Shown: in pieces, positions 23,301 through 35,080 of the stretch
Layout of the letters: every line of letters starts with the position of its first letter
Numbering within the stretch: position 1 is the stretch's first letter
Assembly (NCBI GenBank): GCA_914767715.1
Contig: OU612071.1
Location: 27,029,681-27,093,680, forward strand
DNA length: 64,000 nt
Reading direction: 5' to 3'
From: Membranipora membranacea
Taxonomy: Eukaryota > Bryozoa > Gymnolaemata > Cheilostomatida > Membraniporidae
Program-made: the position numbers and the translations under genes
Notes under the pieces: generated by a model
Seen by the model: only the letters and a program-made list of their open reading frames with translations
Told to the model about the DNA's origin: nothing
The model's database searches: none

Positions 23301-26300
23301 AAACTTGCTGTCCTGTTGGAGGTTCCTCCACATTGCCATTAGTGCAAACTGAACCTAGCACTCTCAGGTAGATTAGGAAGTATTGTGTAGCTTTTCTGTC
23401 CTACAAGCGGGGCACATGGGTGTCTGTCTGTCGCCCTAAAAGAAATTGAGTAACACCATGAAATATTCCAATAACCAGTGATTATAAGTACCTGTATCAT
23501 GCATCGGAACCAAATCTATACTAATAATAATAATAGTATATACTTTTTTAGATCTAACCAGTTTATCATGAGATCCGAATGAGGTTGTGATTTGCATATA
23601 GACCTAATAACAATCCTAGACAGGACAGTATATAGACCTGAAGTGAGGCACTTAATTGTTGACGTCGATTCAATGATGCTATCAGTGATTGACTGTTGAC
23701 AATCCACGTTTTTTTGTTCATCACTCCCTAAATTTTGATTGGCTTTTCATATTTCTCTGTATATCCTGCTCCTGCTCTAGTTAAGTTATGATGTTGCAGC
23801 TGTCCTGAATCCTAGAATAAAGGTATTTCTTCGGCTTTGGCTTAGGTGATTTCCGTCCGATAACTCGAGGGCTTTGAGATGCACCAGTATACTCTCAAGC
23901 GGATTTTCTGTTCTGTCAATATTATCTATCCTCAATGGACTTTTATAACATTTGCGGAATTGAAATTATGACCGTCACTAAAGCAAAAAACTTATCTAGC
24001 TATGAAAAGTGCAGGGTCATCATAAATACCTTTATAAAAAGTGACAAAACCTTGTAGGTTCTCAAGATGCTATAAGTTCTCAGTAATTTCAAGAAATTTT
24101 CGAAAAAACTATTGGCATGTTAGTTCGGTTCCCTTAGTCATCCATTTTTACACTGCAAACAAATCTAATCTCACCAGAGGATCATAGCGTGCTTTTGCAT
24201 ATGCAGAGGCATACATAAAAATTGAGTAATATATTGGCAGACTTGCCAACCTTGATTTTCCGATAATGCATACCAAAATTTACAACATGCTTATAATGTT
24301 AACAAATCTCCAGGGTGTCTTACATGTCTAGACTTTGTCTCAACAAAACTTTTTCGCGCTCCGCGCAAAATTTCTCATCACTGCTATCAATAAATTACAG
24401 ATAACTTATGCAAAACAAAAACTTATACATTAACAGAACATTGGTATGCGAATATAGGTGCGGGTGTAATAAATCCCCAAGAATTATCCCCCGATCTGTA
24501 TAGTGCATGGCACTCGCCGCTAATACAGGCTTGTCGCCAATGGGGATTCATTCGTATACTATACTCCCAAGTCATGTACCTTCCTATTGTCATTCAGGTT
24601 ACTTTAGTGACCATATCTGAGTACTAGTATGAGACAATTTCTAATAATAACATTGTTTTATTTTGAAACTGCAGTGAATATTTTCTTCGTCCAATCATCC
24701 TCCCTGGTCCAACTGATCTCAACAATACTTTGGAATTAATATTCACTGCCACTTTTTTCTTGGTACAACTGTACTCTGTGCATTGTAACACACTATATCA
24801 ATGTACTTATTAATCTAACATATTTATTTGAAAACAAATTTAGGATGAAATGGATGTAAACAAGATAAGCGGACAACATAATGCAAGAGAGGATCTGTAA
24901 TGCCTCTTGTACTCTTTAATTGCACATTTGTACATTTCAAGTTGCTGCTTGGTGGGCTCAAACTGGTTCTAGGCCTGGGTTGTTTTTGGGAATCACCATA
25001 TTGTTTTATGCTGAGCTGAAATCCAGCAGGTTCGCTTTGGTGATGAGATTATTTCTAAGATTGGAAACAAACGCTCCTCAGCAGCGTTGGAATTTGGAAC
25101 GCACAGCACTAACTTTGCTGAATGAGTTTACTGAACAGTCCAACCTCGCCTCTCTTGTTTCAAGACAGTTCCTTCAATTTCTCCTCAACAGACTAAATCC
25201 TCCTCACTGCTTGGTAGAATGAAGCCATATGTTGCTGAGAGATTTCTGCACTCTGACCGATTAGCTGGATATAGCTACTTGCAACAGAACATTCTGTTTG
25301 AGTTCAATAACTTCTATTGTTCGTATTTGTGCTCTATGAAAACAGACAATGTAGTTACAGTAATTTGTCAGTTAGCAATATCATTATCTCATAGACAACC
25401 ATAGCGCGACTGCAAAAATAACGCATCATGATTTAATACATAAATGAAACATTATTACACAAAATTATCGCCAAAAAATTACTTACAAATATTAGATTAA
25501 TCAATTTTCTGAATTGGGACCGGTATCGTATAGTTTAGTATAAATGAATAAACCATCGTCAGCTGAAACAATAATGCAAAAAGTTAGACTTCATTTCTGA
25601 ATGTCAGACAATATCAGATAACATCCATATACATCCCGACAGCAATTTATTACCACAAATATTTCATTAACATATTATTATTCTTATTGGCTGACAAAGT
25701 TTAACATTAACTTACTGATAAAATTTATAAGCAACCAAGCAACCAGCTTACTGACGTGGTGACAAATGTGGCTACCGATGTGGCTAACTGCTCCCTATAA
25801 TAATTAAGTTGCCATTACTAAATTGTGCAAACGTGCAGTTAAAATAAAGGATTATATGAAATAAGGACGAATTTCCACAGCTTGATTACATTTAAGTTTT
25901 ACCACAAATTGTTTTGTGATACAAAAAATAGCGTTCTACTAACAAATAACTCATGCCTTTGTATAGTTGATATATTTGATAGGTTAAAGTATTCATTGAA
26001 CGATGAGAAACGTATAGTAGTAGTAATAGTAGTAGTAGTTAAAGTACGATGAGAAACATTATCAGAGTCTCTAAAATATCCGTGTTAAGTTATCCAACAA
26101 TCACCACTCGCCACACTGGCTTACAAATGCCAAGTGAGGTTAATTGGCTCAAGTTATCACGTGGAGACAATTTAGGAAAGAGAAATCCAAATACAGTTTC
26201 TCCTCCCTTGTATGTTTGGGATAGTTTTGATTTTGTCATAATATCAATCTTCAGGTCACTTTCTGCAAGTACAATGTCGACGTCTGCCTTCCACATCATC

Positions 26301-27495
26301 GATTAAAACTTAAATCTCATGATATATACCAAAAAAAAATAACAATAAATAGGTTAGCTTGACTCGACCGAGTGCAATCATATGATTCTGCTCTCAAATT
26401 TTTTGTTGTATTTAATTTCATCAAAGATACATGAGTGATCAAATTCATTTTCACCACTTCAACCCAGCTGACAGCCTGAAACAGTATTCCAGCCGGGGGA
26501 AGGGGTGAAAATATGACTTAATTCACTCCAATTATTGTTGTTGATATCTGGAGCAAGTATCTTACATTATTTGATCACAACAAGTATTTCATTGTAGGTA
26601 TATCTAAATTATATCTATGTATTTAATGATTAGCTTGGATGTACTCCTCTGCGCATCCAATTCAATTTCAATTACCCTTTCAAATTTTCAGAATATAATC
26701 AGGGTCCAGGCACGGCTGAAGCAGTTCTTCACAGAGACCTTTGTTAATTGAGTATAGCAGATTAATTAGGCCCTTCTGAGCTTTATTATGCTATTAATAT
26801 TTCCAGACAAAATGGAACTTAGTGTGACATATTCTTAAAACTTTACGTTTTGAAGCACCGGTCATTAGTTCAATTAACAACATGAAGCAAGACGTGTTGT
26901 GGTTGTAGTCGAGATGGTTTCATATAGGAGGCTGTGATTGGTTGGTTTTCAAAACCACTTGTATCCATATTGCTGGTACTGAAGTTGCAAAATTCATTTT
27001 CATCTATATCCAAAAATCTGTGAAGAGTAATAACTTTTGTTGTGAGGATAGAATATGAACATGTTGTATTTCATCACCAACAAAAATAAAATATTAAGAA
27101 ATAAACTTGCATGAAAGGAGTTGAAACTAAGGTTTATGTGAATTCTAATTTTTGCTGATCTTCATCATCAGAGAGGCTGATTATTTCTACCGGGAATATT
27201 GCATTCAATGTGGGTGGAGTTGGTGCCTGCTTCTCTGAATCCACAGCCCAATATCAATAAATGCTGGTCTCACAACATCAGCTTTTTTTCCCCCACAGGA
27301 CAGATAATGAGCCTTAATCAGAAATAAAAAAAATATGTCTTTGTCAACCTGATAGTTGTCTCCATTATGTCAATGTGCGAACAATTCTGTGATCAATAAT
27401 TTCATATGAATGCAGTGAATTGTTTTTTGAGCAGCAGACAAAGCGCAACTAATTTCACCCATCATCCTTATAGTTACTAGATAACATTCAAATAT
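23301..27495. other. No confident gene; AT-rich, one AGT microsatellite
   Basis: A TAG/AGT trinucleotide run lies at about 26013-26040. A 100-codon plus frame at 24920-25222 and an 85-codon frame at 26049-26306 have no recognisable domain. Nothing else can be supported in these 4 kb. Confidence 0.4.
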
Positions 27496-27500
27496 ATCAT
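27496..27500. repeat. BEL target site duplication, left copy (ATCAT)
   Basis: ATCAT immediately precedes the 5' LTR and is repeated exactly at 36018-36022 after the 3' LTR. Five base pairs is the usual BEL/Pao duplication length. Confidence 0.85.
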
Positions 27501-28437
27501 TGTAATAATTTGTTTTCTGCAAGCTAAATTTAATTAGGTAAGCATCATCTAGCAGTAGTATTATTCCTAGATTTATAGCGATGTGGACATTTTGTAAGAA
27601 AAATCTGTTATTGTGCGTGGTTTCCTTCAAAAACAAATTAATGAGTTTAGATATACAAATTAAAATTGGTTAACAGCAAGTTGATAACATTATATCCAAA
27701 ATGTTTTGTTTTTATTAGTGAAGATGATTCAAGTGTGTGCAATCAATTTCTGTTTATACAGCTTAGCCAAAAGCCTCTTGATGTCTTCCTCTGCACTGCC
27801 TTGGTGGCAACCCGCAATATTGCGTTACAAAGGGATTTTTTATTCTGAATCAGACATGGGTGCGCCAGCTTGGGTCTTGTTGTGATTTCATCGGGGTGAC
27901 TTTTGTCATGGGCAGATTTTGACAGCTTCAGTTTGTGTTGAGACAGCGGGCAATGTTGTTGCTAAACTTTATTACTCAATGCAAACCACTCGCAAAGACT
28001 AAGTTATACAGCGATATACTTAGAAACAAGTAAAGAATAAGTAAAGTCAAATTAAAGCTTGGTCAAGAGACTGTCAAGGTATGTTTTTTTCTGATTATTC
28101 TAATGTAATTTTTCCTCATTTTCCTATTATCAATTAATATCAAACGGAATTACACATGAGAGAGATTTACATGACTACTCAGTTGAATAATGATTCATAT
28201 TAATTTTAGAATACTGTACTGGCAGTTAAATCTTTAAATTTTAAAGTTGTATATCTATTTTCTTTATGTACTTATGAATGGTAATTTTTTAACATTCACA
28301 GGTTTCACGGGATCATAGACAAGAGAAATAAACGTGACAAATAACAGATATTATTTCTCTCCAATTCGCTTCCCCGTTGTGCCTAATATGCTCTTTACGA
28401 CCAAGACACTAATCTAAAGTTCATTGGGAACTTTATA
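27501..28437 (+). repeat. BEL 5' LTR
   Basis: Starts TGTAATAATT and ends CTTTATA, so the usual terminal CA is absent. The exact ATCAT duplication supports these ends. An AATAAA polyadenylation signal is at 28327-28332. A possible splice donor AAG|GTATGT (28079) and acceptor TTCACAG (ending 28301) lie inside, so a 223-nt intron in the leader transcript is possible. It would drive transcription of the element. Confidence 0.95.
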
Positions 28438-29179
28438 GTGAAACCTTTGCCTAGGTAATAGTACGGTGAGGAGATAACAAGTCAGTACCCATAGAAGACG
28501 CTACAGCTACACCCAAAGAGAGGATTCTGAGAGAGATTCACAACATTGTAACTGTAACAATAAACCGACTGGCCTTGGATAATCTACCCACTACAGAGGA
28601 CAATTATTGTCATATAGAGCTTCAATAGCTACAAACAAGGGCTGCAATAGCTACACAGAGAGATCAGGAACTCAGCATCATAGAACCTTCATCAGCTAAG
28701 TACCTGTATCATATATAGTTCGCTAGAAATAGCTTGTGCATTCACAGAGCACACTTTTCAGCGTATGACACTGTCATAATTAGATTACATTGATAACTGG
28801 TTTGTGCCTAATTACAGGAATGTTATTCATCACTGTCTAATGACTTTTGTTGTTATTGGAATTTCATTCATCGCTGCGCAACAGTAAACAAGTAATCCTC
28901 AGTTGTTGGCAACAGTATTAATTTTGCCAATCTAACACACAGCAAGCAGGGAGGAATTTCTTGCTCACAGTCAAATTATCAAAAGTTTGGAATTGTCATT
29001 CCTCTATCTACATTTTTAATTTGTACTAGGGTCTTTGAGTTTTTCCTTTTTTGGGGTATAATTTTTTATGATTGTTGTGTTTTATAATTATTGTAAAGCA
29101 CAAACTGAAGCTGTCTGTTTCTGGTCGGGGCGCTGGTTGCGTTTGTGTTGTCGTTACTTGACCTTTGTCTTGCGCAGTC
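28438..29179 (+). other. BEL leader between 5' LTR and Gag-Pol start
   Basis: A 742-bp non-coding leader. The primer binding site should be at its beginning, but the first bases (GTGAAACCTTTGCC) do not begin with TGG. A TGGGAACTTTATAGTG string overlaps the LTR end at 28425, so the primer arrangement is unresolved. No open frame of note. Confidence 0.6.
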
Positions 29180-32100
29180 ATGTCTGATTCAGAAGGGGAC
29201 CCAGGAAATAGTTCTAAAAGTAATGACCCAGTAAATACTGATAATGTTGATAATGAATCCCATACTGAAGGTAGTGCAAATGAGTCTGACGAGAGGCTTA
29301 GGCGACAGCTAGATAGAGCTAAGAAAAATGAGTCACGTCTATTAGCTGTACAAATGTTTACTTCTATGTGTGAACAGATCACTACTCAAACTGATAAAAA
29401 TAATGATTTTTTAGATTCTCTTTCTGATTCAATAGATAAGCAATTACATAATATTTCATTGTCAGATATAGAGGCCTATTTAACTGAAGTTGATGCCTGT
29501 GTAAATGATGTAAGCGCTATTTACCAAGAGTTGTTAGAAATGAATTCAGGAAAGCCTGACAGTACTCAGGAAAAAACTTTCCAGGAGTTTTTAGATAGCA
29601 TTAACACCTTCAAAGCAAGTCTTGAAGCCAATCAAACAGAGGAAGAGTCACTTCTCGAAGAAAAAAGGAAACTGGACGAGGCCAACCTAGTGCTACAGGA
29701 AAAGTTAGCACAACTCCAATCAAAGAATAAATCACTGATGGAGAAAATGGTGAGAACTTCTCAGATAACAGTCAAACCTCTTCGTGCTACACCAGCATCA
29801 CCAAGCAGCGTGGGCTCAGGTGTAAGTACACATCAGAGTGACACATCCTCAAACCCAGACAAAGAATGGATCAAGGACTTCACAAGGGAGCTCACACATG
29901 GACTAGCGGAAACTCTGGCTAGCAAGGATGAGAAGAAAGAAGAAAAACGCAAAAAGAAGTCAGTTGAACCTGAAATATTCTCTGGAAACCCGCTTGAGTT
30001 CAATGATTGGGAGATCGACTGGAACACATATGTAGAGGCAGAAGAGCTGACTGAATTAGAAGCTCTCCGATTCATCAAGAAGTATCTGAGTGGTAAGGCT
30101 AGAGATTGTGTTATTGGCTTGCTTAGTGTCAATACAGCCGAGGCATATCGCCAGGTTCTAAGAAAACTCAAGGAGCGATTCTCTACAGATCAGGACATCG
30201 CAGGAATTTTCAAGAAAAGACTGCGACAGTGGCCACCAATCAAGGAACCAGATGGGGAAAAACTGCAAGACTTTGCAGACTTTCTCGATCACATCAAGAG
30301 CTCCAGATCGTCTGTAAAAGGTTTAGGATCTCTGGATGAAAAAGAACAGAATGAATATATGAGCCAGAAACTGCCACAGGAGTTGAAACTGAAATGGGTA
30401 GAAATTATCAACCAAAGAAAATTTGAGAAACGTGATTACCCATCTTTCTCCGATTTTGCGGACTTTGTACAACTTCAAGCAGCTACCTACATGAACCCCA
30501 TTATGAAGCGTCACACAAGTACAAGTACAAGTACAAGTAAGTATAACCCAAGGTCAAACAATGAAAATCGTGGGTTTCAAAAGCAAAACTACAGCAAGAG
30601 CTACAACACGTCAACCAATGATGCACAGGGACAGAAGAAGCCGTATTGCCACTTCTGCAAGAATAACGAGCACTCAATTCCGGACTGTAAAGAATTCGCA
30701 CGGAAAACTTTCAGAGAGAAGATGGACTTCATAAATACCAATCGTCTGTGCTTCCGCTGTGCTAAACACCGAGGGATAGCCAAGGACTGCAGGAGCAGAA
30801 TAATCTGTGAAATCTGCGGTAAACAGCATGCCACAGTATTACATAACCCTGAGTACAGCGGCAACCCTGTCACATACAAACCCTCAGCAGCCGCGGGTAC
30901 AGATACATCTGTAAAAGTGAAGCCAAGCGGTGGTAACGCAACTGAAACCTCAGCAACAAAGGAAACTCCCTCCAACAACAGTACAACGAAGAAGGTGAAC
31001 TGTACATCCACCAAGAGGACTACCTACAGTCAGGTAGTACCTGTTTATATTTCAGCTGGTGGACCGGAAAAACTTGTGTATGCCCTCATGGACACTGCTT
31101 CAGACTCGACATATATCGACCAACAAGTTGCCAAGGAGATTAATGCGACTGGTGCAATGGAAGAAGTGCAGATGTTTACGATGAATGCTGTGACCGACGA
31201 AAAACTTATGCTTTACCCAGATCTCACAGTTAGAGGATACATGACCAACAATAGCACTACACTAGATGCATATGAAAAGGATGCAATCAACTGTAGCACA
31301 GAACAGATTCCCACATATGACAAGTGCCTCAAGCTACCACACCTGCAAAAAGTTGCTAAGCATCTCTCCCCACTTCTCGACATCCCTATTGGTCTACTAA
31401 TTGGAGCAGACTGCCCCCAGGCCATTTTTTACCAGGAAAGCGTCAAAGGGCCAGACGATGAGCCGTTTGCTGCGAAAACAATGTTTGGATGGGCGTTATG
31501 TGGTGGCAAAAGTAGAACACCAACAGCAAGAAAATGCTTCTTATCTCAGACAAGTAAGTTGAGTTCACCGACAATATTCAAAATGGTAGAAAATGACTTC
31601 AGTGACCTAGACGGCAATCCAATATCGCAGGATGACCTACTGTTCATCAATATACTAGAGAAGAACACCACACAGGATAAGGATGGCACACTGGTTATGC
31701 CGCTCCCCTTCAAAAGAAGGCCAAATCTCCCGGACAACAGAAGTCAGGCATTAAAACGCCTGTGCCAAATAAAAGCAAAGCTACAGCGAGATAATTCATT
31801 TAAAACCGACTACTGTGGATTCATGAAGAATCTAATGGAGCGAGGTCATGCGGAAGAAGTGCCAGCCACAGAGTTGGAGACTGAAGGTGAATGTTGGTAC
31901 ATACCCCACTTTGGTGTGAAACATCCAAAGAAAGATAAGCTAAGAGTGGTCTTTGATGCCAGTGCCACATTCAACTCCACTTCCCTGAATGACTGGCTAC
32001 TAAAAGGTCCTGATCAGATGAATGACTTATTAGGAATACTGATTAGATTTCGCTTAGGCAAAATTGCTATCACTTCGGATGTAGAACAGATGTTCTACAA

Positions 32101-34882
32101 CTTCAAAGTGGCAGAGACAGACAAAAACTTTTTAAGATTTTTATGGCTGGACAATGATCTTGAGACAGTCAAGACATTCAGGATGACAAAACATATATTT
32201 GGGGCAACATCCTCCCCAGGTGTTGCCACCTATGGTCTTAGAAGAATCGCCAAACACCACCCGTCCAAGGCAGCAGACTTCATCATGAGAGACTTCTACG
32301 TGGACGATGGAGTAACAAGTGTTGATTCAATCGAAGAGGCAATATCGCTCGTAAGAGAGGCATCAGAAATATGCCAAGCAGGAAACTTACGGCTGCACAA
32401 ATTCTCATCAAATTCTGCGGAGGTTCTTGCCTCACTTCCAGCCAAAGAGCGCGCAGTACAGGATGCGGAATTATTTAGCGGCAATCTGCCAACACAAAGG
32501 ACATTGGGAATGGAATGGAATATTCACCAAGACATATTCCATTTCGTCAATGAATCACCAGAGAAGCCAGAGACACGCAGAGGGTTATTATCTACTGTGG
32601 CCCAGATATTCGACCCGATGGGTTTGATCGCCCCAATAACTCTCTGCGGAAAGAATATTCTTCAGGAAACCTGCCGCCAAAAGTTAGATTGGGACGACCC
32701 TATTGGCGAAGAGTTGCGCCAAGAATGGAGGTTCTGGAAAAAGGACATTGAGGACATCAGCAGGATACAGGTAAGTCGACACATAAAACCGGATGATTTC
32801 AGCCGAATAGGAGTTACAGAACTCCATCACTTCTCTGATGCATCTGAGGATGGTTATGGGACATGTAGTTACATACGAGTGGTTGATGTCAAAGAAAGAG
32901 TTCACTGCTCGCTAATACTCGCCAAAGCACGAGTAGCCCCCCTAAAACTAGCGACGATGCCTAGAATGGAACTACAAGGAGCTGTTAGCGCCACAGAACA
33001 AAGTAAGAAACTAAAGAGCGAACTAAGCATAAACATCGATAGAGAGTACTTCTGGTGTGACAGCACAGTAGCCCTTGGATACATAAAGAATGACACAGCC
33101 AAGTTTTTACCATATGTCTCAAACAGAGTGAGTCAGATTAGAAGTAAATCAAAACCACAGGACTGGTATCACATTAGTGGAGCCCTCAACCCAGCAGACA
33201 TAGCCTCTAGAGGATCAACTGTCAAAGACTTGATTGATTCTTGTTGGTATACAGGCCCCAAATTTCTTTGGGAGAAGGATCTGTCCCAGATGCTAGAGAA
33301 CCAGCCCAACAGTTATAATGTAGACCCTGCAGACAAGGAAGTGCGAAAACCCAAAGTGCATCCCAAAGTGCATGTAAAAAGTACAGCACTGAAAGACAAG
33401 CAGGATTCAGTTAAGGTAGAGAATTTCTCGACCTGGACAAGCCTCATCAGAGGAACCAGTCAAATGCGAAAGATCGCCAAAAGAGCTCAACAAGGTATGA
33501 AACCCATATGGAAATTTCAGAAGATGACCAGAGAAGAACTCATGGAGACAGAGAGCTTTCTTGTAAAATCAGATCAGGAGAAATACTTCCCTGATGAAAT
33601 ATCAGCATTGAAAGCCGGAAGAGCAATAAGCGCAAGAAGCAGGATTAGTCAGCTCTCTCCATTTCTGGATGCCGCTGGACTCATGAGAGTTGGTAGCCGT
33701 GCTGCAAAGTCGTCAGTATTTACATCAGAAGAGACACATCCAAGAATCATCAGCAAAGCATCCTGGCTGGCCAATCTTATCATCAGCCACCATCACTCAA
33801 AAGTTCATCACCAAGGAAGAATCTTCACCCAAGCCTCGTTGCGACAGAGTGGATTCTGGATTGTAGGCGCACACTGCCTAACTAAGTCACTCATCAGGAA
33901 ATGTGTGACATGCAAGAAGTTGCAGAAGACTCCTATCGCCCAGCAGATGGGACTTCTACCCAAAGATCGAGTGGATCCCTCTCCCCCATTCACCCATATT
34001 GGTGTTGACACATTTGGCCACTTCACAGTCAAGGAAAGGCGGTCGGAAATTAAGAGATGGTGCATTGTGTTCACATGCATGTTCTCTAGAGCAATACACA
34101 TCGAAGTAGTGAATGACCTGTCAACTGACAGCTTCCTCCAGGCCTTCCAGTGCTTAGAAAGTATTCGTGGGCCAGTGTCAACAATATACAGTGACAATGG
34201 CACAAATTTTATGGGCTCTAGATCTGCTCTATCCCACATTCTATTCAAAACAAGTACTCCAGCAGCAAGCCATCAGGGCGGAGTGTGGGAGAGATCTATC
34301 CGCACAATCAGAAACATTTTCAGTAAAATCAAAGGCAGATACACAGCAAGGCTCGACACTGCAGCTTTAAGAGCTGCCATGTATGAAGTTGCCAAAGTAA
34401 TCAACTGTAAGCCACTAACCATAGACAACCTGGATGACCCAGATGAAAGGGTAATAACTCCCCAACATCTGCTGACAATGAAGCACAACCACTTACTGAT
34501 ACCGGGTACAGATCACGAAACTACAGATAAGGACATCTACGGACGCCAGATGTTCAAAAAGTCTCAGCAGTTTGCAAAGGAGTTTTCCAAGCAGTGGAGG
34601 GATTACCTCACAAAGATAGAGATTCGACAGAAATGGAAAAACCCTTGTGACAATATCAAGGTGGGAGATGTAGTAGCAGTCATGGATGAAAACCTGGCCA
34701 GGACAGAGTGGAAAACTGGAGTAGTGGAGGAGGTTAAACTTGGAACTGATCAGTTAGTTCGATCTGCATCTGTTAGACTGGTTGCCAGTGAGCGTATCAG
34801 CTCCACCACTGGCAAACGACAAGGTAACCGCACCGTATTGGCTAGGCCAGTCCAGAAGCTGATCCTGATTTTGAGCAGGTAA
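29180..34882 (+). CDS. BEL/Pao Gag-Pol polyprotein
   Basis: 1,900 codons without a stop or frameshift. The start chosen is the first ATG (29180); the open frame extends a few codons further 5' only through a TTG. Visible in order: a Glu/Lys-rich coiled coil (about residues 150-190); a DUF1759-type Gag region (about 260-430) with FSGNPLEFNDWEIDW; Cys/His clusters (about 490-555) with CHFCKNNEHSIPDC and CEICGKQH; a DUF1758-type protease with LMDTASDSTYID (Asp 638); reverse transcriptase with SDVEQMFYN (Asp 967) and FYVDD (1042-1043); RNase H with FSDAS (Asp 1220), PRMELQ and WCDST (Asp 1294); an integrase HHCC finger (about 1537-1583, ending CVTC); and an integrase core with GVDTFG (Asp 1610), YSDNGTNF (Asp 1672) and GGVWER (Glu 1704). 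The final about 150 residues resemble the DUF5641 chromatin-binding-like tail. Only 31 residues separate the second Asp and the Glu, fewer than the family normally has, so the integrase may be impaired. It would assemble cytoplasmic particles and integrate in the nucleus. Confidence 0.96.
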   Translation: MSDSEGDPGNSSKSNDPVNTDNVDNESHTEGSANESDERLRRQLDRAKKNESRLLAVQMFTSMCEQITTQTDKNNDFLDSLSDSIDKQLHNISLSDIEAYLTEVDACVNDVSAIYQELLEMNSGKPDSTQEKTFQEFLDSINTFKASLEANQTEEESLLEEKRKLDEANLVLQEKLAQLQSKNKSLMEKMVRTSQITVKPLRATPASPSSVGSGVSTHQSDTSSNPDKEWIKDFTRELTHGLAETLASKDEKKEEKRKKKSVEPEIFSGNPLEFNDWEIDWNTYVEAEELTELEALRFIKKYLSGKARDCVIGLLSVNTAEAYRQVLRKLKERFSTDQDIAGIFKKRLRQWPPIKEPDGEKLQDFADFLDHIKSSRSSVKGLGSLDEKEQNEYMSQKLPQELKLKWVEIINQRKFEKRDYPSFSDFADFVQLQAATYMNPIMKRHTSTSTSTSKYNPRSNNENRGFQKQNYSKSYNTSTNDAQGQKKPYCHFCKNNEHSIPDCKEFARKTFREKMDFINTNRLCFRCAKHRGIAKDCRSRIICEICGKQHATVLHNPEYSGNPVTYKPSAAAGTDTSVKVKPSGGNATETSATKETPSNNSTTKKVNCTSTKRTTYSQVVPVYISAGGPEKLVYALMDTASDSTYIDQQVAKEINATGAMEEVQMFTMNAVTDEKLMLYPDLTVRGYMTNNSTTLDAYEKDAINCSTEQIPTYDKCLKLPHLQKVAKHLSPLLDIPIGLLIGADCPQAIFYQESVKGPDDEPFAAKTMFGWALCGGKSRTPTARKCFLSQTSKLSSPTIFKMVENDFSDLDGNPISQDDLLFINILEKNTTQDKDGTLVMPLPFKRRPNLPDNRSQALKRLCQIKAKLQRDNSFKTDYCGFMKNLMERGHAEEVPATELETEGECWYIPHFGVKHPKKDKLRVVFDASATFNSTSLNDWLLKGPDQMNDLLGILIRFRLGKIAITSDVEQMFYNFKVAETDKNFLRFLWLDNDLETVKTFRMTKHIFGATSSPGVATYGLRRIAKHHPSKAADFIMRDFYVDDGVTSVDSIEEAISLVREASEICQAGNLRLHKFSSNSAEVLASLPAKERAVQDAELFSGNLPTQRTLGMEWNIHQDIFHFVNESPEKPETRRGLLSTVAQIFDPMGLIAPITLCGKNILQETCRQKLDWDDPIGEELRQEWRFWKKDIEDISRIQVSRHIKPDDFSRIGVTELHHFSDASEDGYGTCSYIRVVDVKERVHCSLILAKARVAPLKLATMPRMELQGAVSATEQSKKLKSELSINIDREYFWCDSTVALGYIKNDTAKFLPYVSNRVSQIRSKSKPQDWYHISGALNPADIASRGSTVKDLIDSCWYTGPKFLWEKDLSQMLENQPNSYNVDPADKEVRKPKVHPKVHVKSTALKDKQDSVKVENFSTWTSLIRGTSQMRKIAKRAQQGMKPIWKFQKMTREELMETESFLVKSDQEKYFPDEISALKAGRAISARSRISQLSPFLDAAGLMRVGSRAAKSSVFTSEETHPRIISKASWLANLIISHHHSKVHHQGRIFTQASLRQSGFWIVGAHCLTKSLIRKCVTCKKLQKTPIAQQMGLLPKDRVDPSPPFTHIGVDTFGHFTVKERRSEIKRWCIVFTCMFSRAIHIEVVNDLSTDSFLQAFQCLESIRGPVSTIYSDNGTNFMGSRSALSHILFKTSTPAASHQGGVWERSIRTIRNIFSKIKGRYTARLDTAALRAAMYEVAKVINCKPLTIDNLDDPDERVITPQHLLTMKHNHLLIPGTDHETTDKDIYGRQMFKKSQQFAKEFSKQWRDYLTKIEIRQKWKNPCDNIKVGDVVAVMDENLARTEWKTGVVEEVKLGTDQLVRSASVRLVASERISSTTGKRQGNRTVLARPVQKLILILSR

Positions 34883-35069
34883 ATAAGATCTCTACAGAGA
34901 GACAAATAGTTTACTATATTATTATATTCATCATGTAATACACAAGTATTTTACCAACAGCAATTAATATTGCTTCCCATAATTTAACCAGCTTAGATTA
35001 AGTAGCGTAATCTTTGTTAGTACATTTATATTCCCATTTATAGTGTTCAATAAATTTTCAAGTAAATTT

Positions 35070-35080
35070 AGGTGGGAGGA
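35070..35080 (+). other. BEL polypurine tract
   Basis: AGGTGGGAGGA directly abuts the 3' LTR. This is the expected position and composition for the plus-strand DNA primer, although it contains one T. Confidence 0.85.

Noticed and set aside
24920-25404. Possible gene from adjoining plus frames of 100 and 61 codons
   Set aside because: No domain, no coding-like composition and no splice signals joining them.
27666-27848. 60-codon frame present twice (also 35246-35428)
   Set aside because: Identical only because both lie inside the LTRs; no protein signal.
29165-29179. Gag-Pol start five codons upstream of the first ATG
   Set aside because: That extension begins at TTG, which is not a credible start in an animal retrotransposon; ATG at 29180 used.
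29833-34488. Many 60-146 codon minus-strand frames across the BEL coding region
   Set aside because: Antisense shadows of a long real gene; none has motifs or splice logic.
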